A stretch of DNA of 64,000 nt from Gammaproteobacteria bacterium (GCA_003252455.1 QKED01000094.1:1-64000); one strand, 5' to 3'; positions 55,060-64,000 are shown, numbered from the stretch's first letter. Made by a program: numbers and translations. Notes: generated by a model not told the origin, from the sequence alone.

Positions 55060-56753
55060 AAATCGCTCCATTGCTGTTTAAAGAGGCGGAAGACCTCGCT
55101 GTTGGTCGACATCGCGGTGTGGATTTCGAGGAGCCTGGCCGCGCCGGGTTGCAGGAGTCCGGCAACCCGGCGCGCCAACGGTTCGCCCTCGCGACATACC
55201 CAATACTCCAGGCCGAAGTCGCTGGCGGTGTTGGCCGCATTCAGCACGTGCGGTGTGGTGAAGTAGGGGCTGCACTCGGGCAGCCGACGGGAGTTGGGCA
55301 GGATGTCGAAGATCCCGCCGCCCTGGTTGTTGAGTAGCACGATGCGCAGATTGTCGGGGAGACCACCTTGCGCCCAGAGGGCGTTGCGATCGTAGAAGAA
55401 ACTCAGATCCCCCAGCAGGATCAGATTGAGGCGCGTCGAGGCGTGGGCATGGCCGACGGCGGTGCTGAGCGAGCCCTCGATCCCGGCGGTGCCGCGATTC
55501 GAATAGACCTCGATGCGGCTGGGCGCGAGCGCAAGGTGGTTGGCATAGCGCACTGCCATGCTGTTGCCCAGGTGCAGGATCGCATCGTCGGGGAGCGCCG
55601 CCAACACCTGGCGTATGGCGTCGAACTCGTTGAACGCCAGTGGTTGGGAGAAGAATTCCGCATGGAACGCGTGGGCCCGTTCGGCCCACTCTTGCCACTG
55701 CGCGCGATAGGCAAGGGGGCGACCCGGGGGTAGCCGCTGGGCGAGCTGACTGAAAAAGCCCTCCGGGGTGAGACGCACCACCTGGGTCAGCGACTGATAG
55801 GTGTCGGCCACCGGCCCCGCCGCCTGGATGTGCCACTGCTCCGTGGCCGGATTGGCGCGCAAGAAGAGCTTGAGGTTCTTCGATACCAGGGACTGTCCCA
55901 GGGTAATCAGTAGGTCGGGGCGCAGTTGCGCAAGCCGGGCGTGATCCAGGTCGCCGAGGATGAGATCGGCACAACGAATCGACCCGGCGCAGGGATGGAG
56001 ATTGCTGACGATGTCCCCGACGACAACCGCGTCGAGCTGTTCAAATTGCGCGATCAGTGCCGGGGAGAGGCGCTGCTGCCCCACCACCACCAGGATCTTC
56101 TCGTGCGCCGACCAACGCTCGACCAGGGCCGACCACTGCGCCTCGCTCAACACCCTCTCGCCCTGCAGTTCGCGGATCACCTTGCCTGGCGAGTAGCGGA
56201 TTTCACCCTGGGGATAGAAGGGTTCACGGAGCGGCACGTTGATATGCACCGGGCCGCAGGGCGCACACATCGCGAGGTGGATCGCCTGGGCCACCGTACG
56301 TTCGATCTGCCAAACCGCATCGGGGTGGTCTCGGTCGACCGGGAGGTTGTAGCTCGCCTTGACCCGCTGTTGGTACATCTGCGGCTGCACGATGGTCTGG
56401 CCATCCTGTTGGTCGACCCACTCGGGTGCGCGGTCGGCGGTGATGACCAGCAGTGGCAGCGCCTGATAGAAGGCCTCGGCGATCGCTGGGGCATAGTTCA
56501 ACGGGGCGGTACCCGAGGTGCAGACCAACGCCACGGGGCGCTGCTGCTGCTGCGCCATACCCATGGCAACGAACCCGGCGCTGCGCTCATCGACCACCAC
56601 GTGGGAGGTGATCCCCGCATGGCGGGCAAAGGCGACCAGCAGCGGTGCGTTACGCGAACCCGGTGAGAGCACGGCGGAGTCGACGCCGAGCTGGTGACAG
56701 ATTTCGGCAATATTGGTGATGGGAGCGAGGTCGCTCATAGTCCAACCCTAGCG

Positions 56754-57920
56754 CTAGAGTACATCCAGGAGTGTTTGGCCCTTCAGGCAGGTCTCGTCCC
56801 ACTCCGCTTCGGGCGACGATGAACGGGTAATGCCCGCACCGAGGAAGAGTCGCACAGAGGAGGCGAAGACCTGCATACAGCGAATATTGACATACAGACG
56901 GATGTCACGAGAGAAGAGGTTGCAGGGCCCCCAATAGCCACCATAGAGCTGGCGGTCGAAGGGTTCGATCGCCGCGATGAAGCGCAGTGCCGTCTGTTTG
57001 GGTGTACCGCAGAGCGCCGGGGTGGGGTGCAGCCGTTCGAGGATGCGCGCATAGCTGCTGGCGGTATATTGCGCTGAGGGGAGTTTGAGCATAAAGGCGC
57101 TTTTCAGGTGCCGAAGGATACCGATGTTCATATTGTCGATGGCGGTCTCCTGCAGCTCGGTAATCCCCAGGTCGAGAAAGATGCCACGGATATATTGATT
57201 CACCAGCTCCTGCTCTTGGTACTCCTTGGCGGTCCAGTCATGGTCCGTGCGTATGGTCCCGGCGAGAGAGAGGGTACGTAGCGAGGCGTCATCGACCGCC
57301 AGCAGGAGCTCAGGGCTGCAGCCGATCCAGGTCCCCTCCTCCGGCGTCGAGAGAAGCGCGACGAACTGTTCAGGGCGCTGACACAAGCCGAGGAAGAGCG
57401 CGACCAGATCGAGGCTGGCGGAGAGTGGCTCGGTCTGGGTCCGTGCCACCACGACCTTTTGCAGATCACCCTGCGCGATCGTCGCCACCGCCTGCTCCAC
57501 CCTGGCGACGAACGACGCCCTGGACTCATCGCCGACCGGCGAGGGTGGCGCACAATAGTAGTGGCCCTCGGCGCCAGAACAGAGTACCTCGCGTAGTGCC
57601 TGGAAAAAGTGCAGTGCCTGCGCCGAGTCACCCTCCGTGGGCGCAACCAGGTGCTCACCACGATACTCGAAGAGCAGGTCGGCGGGCAGAAACGTACACT
57701 CGTCTCCCGGCGCGGCGAAGCGATTGTAGATAAAGCCCGGGGGAAGCGCCTCGGTGAGGCGGCAACGCTCTACGAGCTGAAAGGCGACCAAGACGTAGAG
57801 CCTCTCCGCCTGTGTCTCTTGCCATATCGCCACGCGCCCACCGGTGCGTTGTGCGGCCCCCAAGAGGGCCTTGAGTAGGCGCGGCTTCGGGTAGACGGAC
57901 CAATCGATATCGTCTGTCAT
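56754..57920 (-). CDS. menF: Isochorismate synthase (MenF)
   Basis: 388 aa member of the chorismate-utilising family; isomerises chorismate to isochorismate, the first step of the pathway. Visible motifs are the catalytic lysine in L-Q-K-V-V-V-A-R (about residue 160), I-G-C-S-P-E-L-L-L, L-A-G-T-I-R, H-P-T-P-A-L-C-G-T-P-K, Y-G-G-Y-W-G-P and G-A-G-I-T-R-S-S-S-P-E-A-E-W-x-E-T. This pattern fits isochorismate synthases rather than anthranilate or salicylate synthases. The start ATG overlaps the menI stop as TGATG (one shared base), so the two are probably translationally coupled. Confidence 0.94.
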   Translation of the reverse strand: MTDDIDWSVYPKPRLLKALLGAAQRTGGRVAIWQETQAERLYVLVAFQLVERCRLTEALPPGFIYNRFAAPGDECTFLPADLLFEYRGEHLVAPTEGDSAQALHFFQALREVLCSGAEGHYYCAPPSPVGDESRASFVARVEQAVATIAQGDLQKVVVARTQTEPLSASLDLVALFLGLCQRPEQFVALLSTPEEGTWIGCSPELLLAVDDASLRTLSLAGTIRTDHDWTAKEYQEQELVNQYIRGIFLDLGITELQETAIDNMNIGILRHLKSAFMLKLPSAQYTASSYARILERLHPTPALCGTPKQTALRFIAAIEPFDRQLYGGYWGPCNLFSRDIRLYVNIRCMQVFASSVRLFLGAGITRSSSPEAEWDETCLKGQTLLDVL

Positions 57921-58321
57921 CAGGGCTTGTCCACCACGGCCATGGTGATGCGACCAACGCAGGTCAGGGCCCCGCTCTCATCCACCAGCTCGACCCCCCA
58001 CACCTGCGTACGGCGACCGATATGCAGCGGTTTGGCACTCCCCCTGACCACGCCGGAACGAACCCCTTTGAGGTGGTTCGCGTTGACCTCCAGACCGACA
58101 CAATATTGCCCCGGAGTGACGTTGAGATTCGCGCCGATACTGCCGAGTGTCTCGATCAACACCACGGAGGCGCCACCGTGCAGTGAGCCGAACGGCTGCT
58201 TTACACACGCCTCGACTGGCATGGTCGCGGTGACCCCATCGGTCGACGCCGCAGTGATCTCTATGCCTAAATGGGAGATGAGGGTGTTACTGCAGAGCGC
58301 TTGGATGTCAGAAAGTTTCAT
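57920..58321 (-). CDS. menI: 1,4-dihydroxy-2-naphthoyl-CoA hydrolase (MenI), hotdog thioesterase
   Basis: 133 aa hotdog-fold thioesterase, the usual length. It releases CoA from DHNA-CoA to give DHNA for MenA. The motif Q-P-F-G-S-L-H-G-G-A-S-V-V-L-I-E57 carries the catalytic glutamate. It matches E. coli MenI (YdiI) almost residue for residue, as do G-L-E-V-N-A-N-H and the P-L-H-I-G-R-R-T-Q-V-W stretch. It starts 2 bp after the prenyl synthase stop and shares one base with menF. Its position in the operon supports MenI over other PaaI-type thioesterases. Confidence 0.92.
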   Translation of the reverse strand: MKLSDIQALCSNTLISHLGIEITAASTDGVTATMPVEACVKQPFGSLHGGASVVLIETLGSIGANLNVTPGQYCVGLEVNANHLKGVRSGVVRGSAKPLHIGRRTQVWGVELVDESGALTCVGRITMAVVDKP

Positions 58322-58323
58322 GC

Positions 58324-59316
58324 CTACTTCTCCCGTGTCAGTACATAGTGTGCCAAGCCGCGCAGCTGTAGCGTCGCCTCGCTAGAGGGGAAGTGCTCAA
58401 GCGCCTCGACCGCCGCGGCGACGAGGGTTTGGGCCATTTGCCGTGCCCGCTCGAAGGCGCCACACTCATGCAGCAGCGCGGTGACGCGTTCGAGCGCGGC
58501 GATGCGCGCCTCTGTATCGTCGTTGAACGCCTCCAACAACCAGGCCCGGTCGGTAGCGCCGCAGTTCTCCAAGGCGTAGATCAACGGCAGTGTCATACGC
58601 TTCTCACGCCAATCACACCCCTGCTCCTTACCCATCTTGTCACGCGAACCGAGGTAGTCGAGGAGGTCATCGGTCACCTGATAGGCCAGGCCGAGGTTCT
58701 GCCCATAGGCGCGCGCGGCCTCACACTGCGCCGTCGGGGCACCGACGAAGAGGGGGCCACTCTCACAGGCCGCACGAATCAGCATCGCCGTCTTCCCTTC
58801 GAGCACCTTGAAGTAATAGGCCTCCGACGGATTGGTATCGCTCTCGTTTTCGAGCTGCAGATACTCCCCCTCGACCATCCCCTGCACCGCCTGACAGACA
58901 CGCTCGATACAGTGAATCCCCCCTTGTACCCCCGCGAGATAGAGGGCACGCGAGTGGAGAAAATCACCGGCGAGGATCACCATATGGTTACCCCAACGCT
59001 CGTTGGCACTCACCTTGCCTCTGCGCAGACTGGCGTGGTCGATCACATCGTCGTGCAGCAGACTGGCGGCGTGCAGATACTCGAAGGCGATGGCGAAGCG
59101 GGGAAACTTTACATGCGGCTCGCCCGGAGCGGTGCACGCCTGGGCGAAAAGGACACTCAACAGCGGACGCAGGCGCTTGCCACCATTGAAGATCGCATAG
59201 TCCACCACCTGCTTTAGCAGCGGGCTATCGATACAGCGCAAATCATCGTGCATCAGCTGGTCGATCTCTCCCGCTTGTGCACGAAATTGGCTTAAGAGTT
59301 CATCGTTGTTTGTCAT
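58324..59316 (-). CDS. Polyprenyl diphosphate synthase (menaquinone side chain)
   Basis: 330 aa trans-prenyltransferase with G-G-K-R-L-R-P near residue 45, the first aspartate-rich motif L-L-H-D-D-V-I-D and the second, D-D-L-L-D. It extends allylic diphosphates with IPP, very likely to the octaprenyl (IspB-like) range that MenA uses. Chain length cannot be read with certainty. I chose the ATG at 59316; ATG 59340 is also possible. The open frame reaches 59457, but that extension looks non-homologous. It is the first gene of the minus-strand men operon, divergent from menA. Confidence 0.9.
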   Translation of the reverse strand: MTNNDELLSQFRAQAGEIDQLMHDDLRCIDSPLLKQVVDYAIFNGGKRLRPLLSVLFAQACTAPGEPHVKFPRFAIAFEYLHAASLLHDDVIDHASLRRGKVSANERWGNHMVILAGDFLHSRALYLAGVQGGIHCIERVCQAVQGMVEGEYLQLENESDTNPSEAYYFKVLEGKTAMLIRAACESGPLFVGAPTAQCEAARAYGQNLGLAYQVTDDLLDYLGSRDKMGKEQGCDWREKRMTLPLIYALENCGATDRAWLLEAFNDDTEARIAALERVTALLHECGAFERARQMAQTLVAAAVEALEHFPSSEATLQLRGLAHYVLTREK

Positions 59317-59411
59317 AGCTGTCACGTTTGTTATGTGCATGGTACTCTGCCGACAACGGCCTGCCACTCTATTGTGAGTCGCCGTGTTATCCTGCGCCAT
59401 CGACCCTATCT

Positions 59412-59429
59412 GTCCATGCGAATATGGAC
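59412..59429. promoter_or_regulatory. Inverted repeat in the divergent men control region
   Basis: Arms GTCCAT and ATGGAC around a 6-nt spacer in the 318-bp region 59317-59634 between the prenyl synthase operon and menA. The location suits an operator acting on both directions, but no regulator is known. I could not find a convincing minus-strand promoter in this region. Confidence 0.35.
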
Positions 59430-59500
59430 GCCTGCTCCCTCTAACTATATTCGTCATCTACAGCCGACCATGGCTGTACTCGATCTCGGTTTCCCGAACA

Positions 59501-59528
59501 TTGCCCACGCTGGCGTCGCGCTTATACT
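59501..59528 (+). promoter_or_regulatory. Probable sigma-70 promoter of menA
   Basis: TTGCCC (59501-59506), 16-bp spacer, TATACT (59523-59528). Transcription would begin about 100 nt before the menA start codon. Confidence 0.55.
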
Positions 59529-59634
59529 CAACGAATACTCGATTGACGATTTTGCACAACGTAGAGCGCCATGGCGTGCATCAGCGTCAAATACCCATTA
59601 AAACAACATCCACCCTGTAGGAGATACGTTGTCC

Positions 59635-60528
59635 ATGTCTGAACAACCAAAAGGATTCAAGATTTGGTTCATGGCACTGCGCCCCAAAACCCTCACTGCG
59701 GCCTTTGCCCCCATGCTGATGGCCACCGCCATGGCGTGGAGTAACGAACAGGCGCAGATGTGGGTCGCCCTGGTCTGTCTGGTCACGGCCCTACTGCTGC
59801 AGATTGGGACTAACATCGCCAACGACTACTACGACTTTATCAAAGGGGCCGACAGTGCGGACCGCATCGGCCCGACCCGCGTCACCCAAGCCGGGCTACT
59901 CACGCCAGAGACTGTAAAAAAGGCCTTCATCGTCTGCTTTGTCCTCGCCGGTGTCGGCTGGTCGGTGCTCACGCTGCATGCCGGCTGGGTAATGGCCCTG
60001 CTCGGCATACTCTCTATCTGGTCTGGCATCTACTACACGGCAGGCCGCAAGGCACTCGGTTATGTCGGCCTTGGTGACCTCTTCGTCTTCATCTTTTTCG
60101 GCCCGGTCGCGGTGACTGCGAGCTACTACGCCCTGACCCTGACCACCACACCCGTCGTGTGGCTGGCGGGGATCGGCCCGGGCCTTCTCTCCGTGGCCAT
60201 TCTCACGGTGAATAACCTGCGTGATATCGACAGTGACGCCCGCGTCGGTAAACGTACCCTCGCCGTGCGCCTGGGCCGGAACTTCGCGCGTGCGGAGTAT
60301 TCGCTCGCCATCTTAGGGGCGGCCCTACTACCACTGCTCATCGTCGCGACACTCCCCGCTCCGACCTGGATCATGCTCGCCACACTCGCCTGCGTGGCCG
60401 CCATCCCGATGCTCAGAGTGGTCAATACACAAGTGCAGGGTGAGGCCCTCAACCGCTGTCTCGCCCAGACCGGGGCGCTACTGCTCGTCTACAGCATGCT
60501 CTTCTCCCTCGGCTGGTGGCTGGGTTAG
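59635..60528 (+). CDS. menA: 1,4-dihydroxy-2-naphthoate polyprenyltransferase (MenA)
   Basis: 297 aa UbiA-family integral membrane enzyme with about eight or nine hydrophobic helices. It attaches the polyprenyl chain to DHNA with decarboxylation, giving demethylmenaquinone. The two Mg-diphosphate motifs are N-D-Y-Y-D-F-I-K-G-A-D-S-A-D (about residues 63-76) and N-N-L-R-D-I-D-S-D-A-R-x-G-K-R-T-L-A-V. The pattern is MenA-like rather than UbiA-like. AGGAG at 59619-59623 lies 11 nt before the ATG at 59635 and only 5 nt before an in-frame TTG at 59629, so the TTG could be the real start. It is convergent with the GNAT gene, whose stop is 17 bp away, with no clear terminator. Confidence 0.94.
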   Translation: MSEQPKGFKIWFMALRPKTLTAAFAPMLMATAMAWSNEQAQMWVALVCLVTALLLQIGTNIANDYYDFIKGADSADRIGPTRVTQAGLLTPETVKKAFIVCFVLAGVGWSVLTLHAGWVMALLGILSIWSGIYYTAGRKALGYVGLGDLFVFIFFGPVAVTASYYALTLTTTPVVWLAGIGPGLLSVAILTVNNLRDIDSDARVGKRTLAVRLGRNFARAEYSLAILGAALLPLLIVATLPAPTWIMLATLACVAAIPMLRVVNTQVQGEALNRCLAQTGALLLVYSMLFSLGWWLG

Positions 60529-60545
60529 TCGAATTCACCGCGCCA

Positions 60546-61655
60546 TCAGTATTCGAGCGAGTCAAACTGCCGCTCCAAGAGGTGGATGAAGAGCTTGCGC
60601 AGTAGGCGCAGGAGCGGGTGATAGAAGGCGACCTGATAGCGCGTCGAGTGCAGGGAGCAGCCGATGCGCTTTTTGAAGGTGTAGCTAGTCATGCCGAAGT
60701 CGATCCGCGCACAGCCACTCTGCAGGGCGTACTCGACCGCCGCATAGATCAGATTGAAATAGGCATGGCTCGGGTTCGAGAGCTGGTAGTCGAGGCCGAC
60801 GCTCTTGAAGTACAAGGTCGACCCACCCCGCATGACCAGACAATAGGCGATCAGCCGCCCATCGACACGTATCACTATCGCCTTGGCCTGCAGACAGGGA
60901 AACTGACCCAACTGCGCGAAGAACGCCTGCCCAATCTCCACCGGCGTGGGGATATAGTCACCCTGCTCCTGCTTCTTTCGATTGGTGGTCTTGTACAGCG
61001 CATAGAGTTCGTCACTGATCGCCTCGGGGTCGGGGCAGACCTCCACCACCGCGCGATGCTCGGCCAGCAGCTTCTGGTCTGCCCTTAGCTTACGCCGCTT
61101 CTTGCTCGGCAGCGCCTCGACAAAGGCGTTGAAATCCCCTTGCGTCAACGCCAATCGGGTGTTCGGCAGGAAGTCGAGTGTGGAGAAGCGCGCGTCCAAC
61201 TCGCCATCCGCCCCGAGCGTATCCTGCTTCACACAGAGAAAGTGCCACTTCAACTCCTGTCGACAGTAGTCGGAGACGAGGCCGATCATCTGCGACCGCT
61301 CCAATGTTGTAATCTCCGGCCGGGTCAGCAGGCCAGAGTAGTTGGCCATCGGCACCTCAAGGAAACCGACCTGCAGCTCAGGGAAGAGCCTCTGTAAGAG
61401 TGCAGAGCGGTCGATCAACTTGACCAACGGCTGCCACAGATAGCGGTAGGCCTTGAGGCGGCGCATGGCGAACAGCATGGCCACACCGACCAGGCTCTGC
61501 TGTCGGTAGACGCCGAGGAGGATGAGCCCGGCCTCGTCCGAGGTCGTGGCATCGAGCAGTCGCGCCCAGCAGAGCGCCGACTCGGCGTCGATGAACTCCG
61601 AGGAGCACTCGCTCAGCGCTCGGGACTCCTCGGTTAAGGGCTTAAGCTCAAACAT
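60546..61655 (-). CDS. GNAT-fold acyltransferase (Acetyltransf_6 / FemAB-like)
   Basis: 369 aa, soluble. The central part has S-K-K-R-R-K-L-R-A-D-Q-K, the basic segment typical of Acetyltransf_6/FemAB-like proteins. The C-terminal half has I-A-Y-C-L-V-M-R-G-G, Y-F-K-S-V-G-L-D-Y and the A-R-I-D-F-G-M-T-S-Y end of a GNAT fold. Relatives move acetyl, acyl or aminoacyl groups to amines; the substrate here is unknown. Its start overlaps the GH3 gene by 8 bp, so the two are co-translated and likely work on the same compound. Whether it takes part in menaquinone metabolism or merely shares the locus is open. Confidence 0.72.
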   Translation of the reverse strand: MFELKPLTEESRALSECSSEFIDAESALCWARLLDATTSDEAGLILLGVYRQQSLVGVAMLFAMRRLKAYRYLWQPLVKLIDRSALLQRLFPELQVGFLEVPMANYSGLLTRPEITTLERSQMIGLVSDYCRQELKWHFLCVKQDTLGADGELDARFSTLDFLPNTRLALTQGDFNAFVEALPSKKRRKLRADQKLLAEHRAVVEVCPDPEAISDELYALYKTTNRKKQEQGDYIPTPVEIGQAFFAQLGQFPCLQAKAIVIRVDGRLIAYCLVMRGGSTLYFKSVGLDYQLSNPSHAYFNLIYAAVEYALQSGCARIDFGMTSYTFKKRIGCSLHSTRYQVAFYHPLLRLLRKLFIHLLERQFDSLEY

Positions 61656-63204
61656 CGTGCTGCTGGATTTCCGTCAGAAGGTCGAGGAAGGGCTGCGTCT
61701 CCAGCCAGATGCGTGGCACCTTGCCTTCGAGCTTATTATGCTTGATCAACCAGGCATCGAAGCTACCCGGCGGGGCGATGTAGAGTGCCGGGCGTTCGAG
61801 CACCCCGGTACGGTAGGCGGCCGCGTAGTTGAGATTCTGCTGACAGAGGTTCTCCTCCAGCGCGGCGACGAAGGCGGCCTGCTGCTCGGTGGTCGGCAGC
61901 TGGGTGAACTCGATGAGGTAGTGGTAGCGATTGCGCTCGCCGATCTGGGTGGCGGAGCGTGGATTGAGCGCATACTCGGTAATCGCCACGCCGCAACGCG
62001 CGGCGGCAGCGTTCAGTGCCTGATTCACGTCGGCCTCCAGCAGCCGCTCGCCGACGATGCCGATACTCTGTGCCGTGCGCCCGCTGATCAGCAGACGTGG
62101 CGGTTGCAGGTCGACGAAGCGCACCAGGTCGCCGAGAACATAGCGCCACAGGCCCGCCGCCGTGGAGATGACCAGGGCATAGTCGACATCGGTCTCCACC
62201 GTATCGATCCAGAGCACCTGCGGGTTCGCCTTGCCCAGCTCGGTGACCGGGATGAATTCGTAGAAGATCTGGTTGTCACAGACCAACCGCAGCCCCTCAC
62301 CCGGCCCCCGATCCGCAATGCCGAAGAAGCCTTCGCAGGAGGGATAGATCTCACGCAGGTCGCAATCACTGCCCGCGAGCAGCCGCTCGAACTGCTGTTG
62401 GTAGGGCTTCATCGAGGTCCCGGCATGCACGATCAGGTCGACCCGCGGCAGCGCTTCTTTGAGCAAAAACGCCCCGCTCCGCCCCTGCTGTTGCTGCACG
62501 TATTGGAACAGGTTCAGAAGATGCAGCGGGGTGCCACTAACGGCGCGCACGTTCTGCTGCCACACCCTGGTCGCCAGGCCTTTCAACTTGGCGTGCATCT
62601 CCGGGAGTTCATGCAGGTCACGGATGTCGACGTAGAACGGCCTGACCCAGGGCGGCATCGCCTTGCCGAGCAGCAGGGCGGTCATGAACGAGGCGTAGAC
62701 CCCATCGGCCAACGCCCTGATCGGCGTGAAGGCGCTGGTCATCGCCCCTTTACCGGCGAGCAGGTGACTCTTCGGGTAGTTCACCAGGTGGTGGCAAAAC
62801 ATGTCGTAGCTGCCGCGCTTGTGCGAGCGCACGATCGCCCACGAGACCGGTATGTTCTTCGTCTGCTGCACCTTATCCGCATCGGCCCGGGTCAGTTGGC
62901 CGGTACCTGTAGTGGTGGCGAAGAAGGGGATCTTTCCCGGCCATGTGACGTTGTCGAGGATGGGGAAATCGGCCCGCCAATACTCCTCCCAGTGGTCGTC
63001 GTAGGTGCGCAGCGGCACGCGCTGCTGATACGCCTCGACACCCTGAATATGGGCGAAATCGTGGTCGCGCCCAAAGCGCGTGGCGCGGGCCTGCTTGAGC
63101 AGATAGGCGAGCTGTTTGCGCTGGACATCGGCGGGCCGCTGACGCGCGAGCTGGCGCAGGCGAAAGCGTGCGTAGAGACGCACTAGCGGCGTAATGTCGA
63201 TCAT
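61648..63204 (-). CDS. GH3-family acyl-adenylate-forming enzyme
   Basis: 518 aa. GH3 enzymes activate a carboxylic acid as acyl-AMP and transfer it to an amino acid or other amine. Visible motifs are A-T-T-T-G-T-G-Q (ATP loop), Y-P-S-C-E-G-F-F-G-I (the Y-x-S-x-E adenylate motif) and R-Y-V-L-G-D-L-V-R-F (the Y-R-x-G-D type motif). The start ATG at 63204 overlaps the menE stop by 4 bp (ATGA); the upstream extension to 63303 is inside menE and was rejected. The gene is sandwiched between menE and a GNAT gene. No GH3 enzyme belongs to the known menaquinone pathway, so a side product or a shared precursor is possible. Confidence 0.85.
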   Translation of the reverse strand: MIDITPLVRLYARFRLRQLARQRPADVQRKQLAYLLKQARATRFGRDHDFAHIQGVEAYQQRVPLRTYDDHWEEYWRADFPILDNVTWPGKIPFFATTTGTGQLTRADADKVQQTKNIPVSWAIVRSHKRGSYDMFCHHLVNYPKSHLLAGKGAMTSAFTPIRALADGVYASFMTALLLGKAMPPWVRPFYVDIRDLHELPEMHAKLKGLATRVWQQNVRAVSGTPLHLLNLFQYVQQQQGRSGAFLLKEALPRVDLIVHAGTSMKPYQQQFERLLAGSDCDLREIYPSCEGFFGIADRGPGEGLRLVCDNQIFYEFIPVTELGKANPQVLWIDTVETDVDYALVISTAAGLWRYVLGDLVRFVDLQPPRLLISGRTAQSIGIVGERLLEADVNQALNAAAARCGVAITEYALNPRSATQIGERNRYHYLIEFTQLPTTEQQAAFVAALEENLCQQNLNYAAAYRTGVLERPALYIAPPGSFDAWLIKHNKLEGKVPRIWLETQPFLDLLTEIQQHDV

Positions 63205-64000
63205 CCTCGGCTCTCCCTCAACCGCTCTGTCGCGGCCCGTCGCTGAATCTTGCCGCTCCCCGTGCGGGGTAGATGGCGCATGAAATAGACCGCTTTTGGA
63301 CACTCATAGACGGTGCAGTACGCGGCCAACTGTGCCAACAAGGCCTCACCACCGCCCTCATCCTCGCCCTCGACGATCAGCACAATCCGCTCTCCCAGGC
63401 GCTCGTCCACCAAAGAGGTGACAATAAACTCCCGCTCGGCCAGCAGGGGCACGCCGGCGGCAGAGAATTTGCGCTCAAGCGCCTCAGGATGGCTCTTCAA
63501 TCCACCCGAATTGATGACATTGTCGAAGCGGCCAAGCCACTCGAACTGTCGGCTATTCACGAGCCGCACCACGTCGTTGGTCAACAACCGCTCCACGCCC
63601 AGATGGGGGGCGTCGATGATCAGACGACCCTGACCGTCGACAGTGATCGCCACCCCGTCGAGTGCCGCGTAGTAGGCCTCGGGGTCGGGCTGCAGACGGC
63701 GCAGGGCGACATGGCTCAGAGTCTCGGTCATCCCATAGCTCTGGTAGACCCGGCACGGCAACTGCCGAACACGCTCATGCACGGCGGGCGTCAATGCTGC
63801 CCCGCCCAACAGAAGGTTGTCGATACACGCCAACCCCTGCACACCCTCCCCCTCTTCATTGAGTAAGCGAAACAGCTGTGTCGGCACCAACGCGGCAAAG
63901 GCCATCTGCGGCAGGTCGTGCAAGGTCAACCCCTGCGGTGCGCGCGTGAAGAGGTTCAGACCCAACTCCCAGGCACGCACGAGCATCATCTGCCCAGCAA
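63201..64000 (-). CDS. menE: o-Succinylbenzoate-CoA ligase (MenE), 5' part beyond the window
   Basis: C-terminal ~265 residues of an ANL-family acyl-CoA ligase; the frame is open through the right edge of the window, so the N-terminus is missing. Motifs in order are Q-S-Y-G-M-T-E-T (A5), L-G-R-F-D-N-V-I-N-S-G-G-L-K (A8) and L-P-R-T-G-S-G-K-I-Q-R-R (A10) with the catalytic lysine. The G-R-x-D-x-x-I-x-S-G-G-x-K form and the men context favour MenE, which activates OSB to OSB-CoA for MenB. It is followed by the GH3 and GNAT genes in one overlapping unit. menC may lie outside to the right. Confidence 0.9.
   Translation of the reverse strand, partial: AGQMMLVRAWELGLNLFTRAPQGLTLHDLPQMAFAALVPTQLFRLLNEEGEGVQGLACIDNLLLGGAALTPAVHERVRQLPCRVYQSYGMTETLSHVALRRLQPDPEAYYAALDGVAITVDGQGRLIIDAPHLGVERLLTNDVVRLVNSRQFEWLGRFDNVINSGGLKSHPEALERKFSAAGVPLLAEREFIVTSLVDERLGERIVLIVEGEDEGGGEALLAQLAAYCTVYECPKAVYFMRHLPRTGSGKIQRRAATERLRESRG

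Noticed and set aside
59317-59457. Longer N-terminus for the prenyl diphosphate synthase (start 59457)
   Set aside because: The added 47 residues are arginine-rich and unlike the family, and would cover the divergent promoter region.
61522-63186. 554-aa plus-strand ORF opposite the GH3 gene
   Set aside because: Antisense shadow; the minus-strand frame has the GH3 motifs and correct operon overlaps.

Overview
The window comes from a high-GC proteobacterium. It is most likely a gammaproteobacterium of the Chromatiales / purple-sulfur type. I infer this from a complete-looking menaquinone (men) gene set combined with HemJ and a geranylgeranyl-reductase-family flavoprotein, and from two enormous LEPR-XLL surface-type proteins. 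No rRNA, tRNA, CRISPR array, insertion sequence or phage gene is visible.

Left part (1-52 kb): two giant paralogous genes on the minus strand fill about 50 kb. Giant 1 (25830 down to 260) is split into a 5,748-aa ORF and a 2,769-aa ORF. The break coincides with a perfect 20-bp tandem duplication at about 8752-8796; removing one copy fuses the two frames into one 8,516-aa protein. Giant 2 (52259 down to 27288) is intact at 8,323 aa. Both begin with a LEPR-XLL motif, then an HExxHxxGxxH metzincin-type zinc motif, then long beta-repeat regions that include nine copies each of an H-G-L-x-T-G-D / Y-Y-x-I-x-V-D repeat. Both end in the same ~140-residue C-terminal module carrying what looks like the only cysteine of the protein. 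Their central and C-terminal adhesin-type domains differ. Giant 1 has RTX-like runs, a glycine-rich region, a propeller-like segment and PKD domains. Giant 2 has two FG-GAP propellers, a LamG-type lectin fold and cadherin-like domains. An AraC-family regulator gene (26061-27101) sits between them, divergent from giant 1 and convergent with giant 2. A short REP-like hairpin array lies at 1-204, downstream of giant 1.

Right part (52.6-64 kb): a menaquinone biosynthesis locus. On the minus strand, in transcription order, are a prenyl diphosphate synthase, menI (DHNA-CoA thioesterase), menF (isochorismate synthase), menD, menB, a geranylgeranyl-reductase-family gene and hemJ. The first five genes are overlapped or nearly abutting. 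menA is transcribed on the plus strand from the opposite side of a 318-bp intergenic region at 59317-59634. Convergent to menA is a second minus-strand unit: menE (cut by the window edge), a GH3-family acyl-adenylating enzyme and a GNAT-fold acyltransferase. Together these genes convert chorismate to isochorismate (MenF), SEPHCHC (MenD), OSB-CoA (MenE), DHNA-CoA (MenB) and DHNA (MenI), then prenylate it (prenyl synthase plus MenA). menH, menC and the final methyltransferase are not in the window. The GH3 and GNAT genes inside this locus have no assigned role in menaquinone synthesis and are among the most interesting features here.
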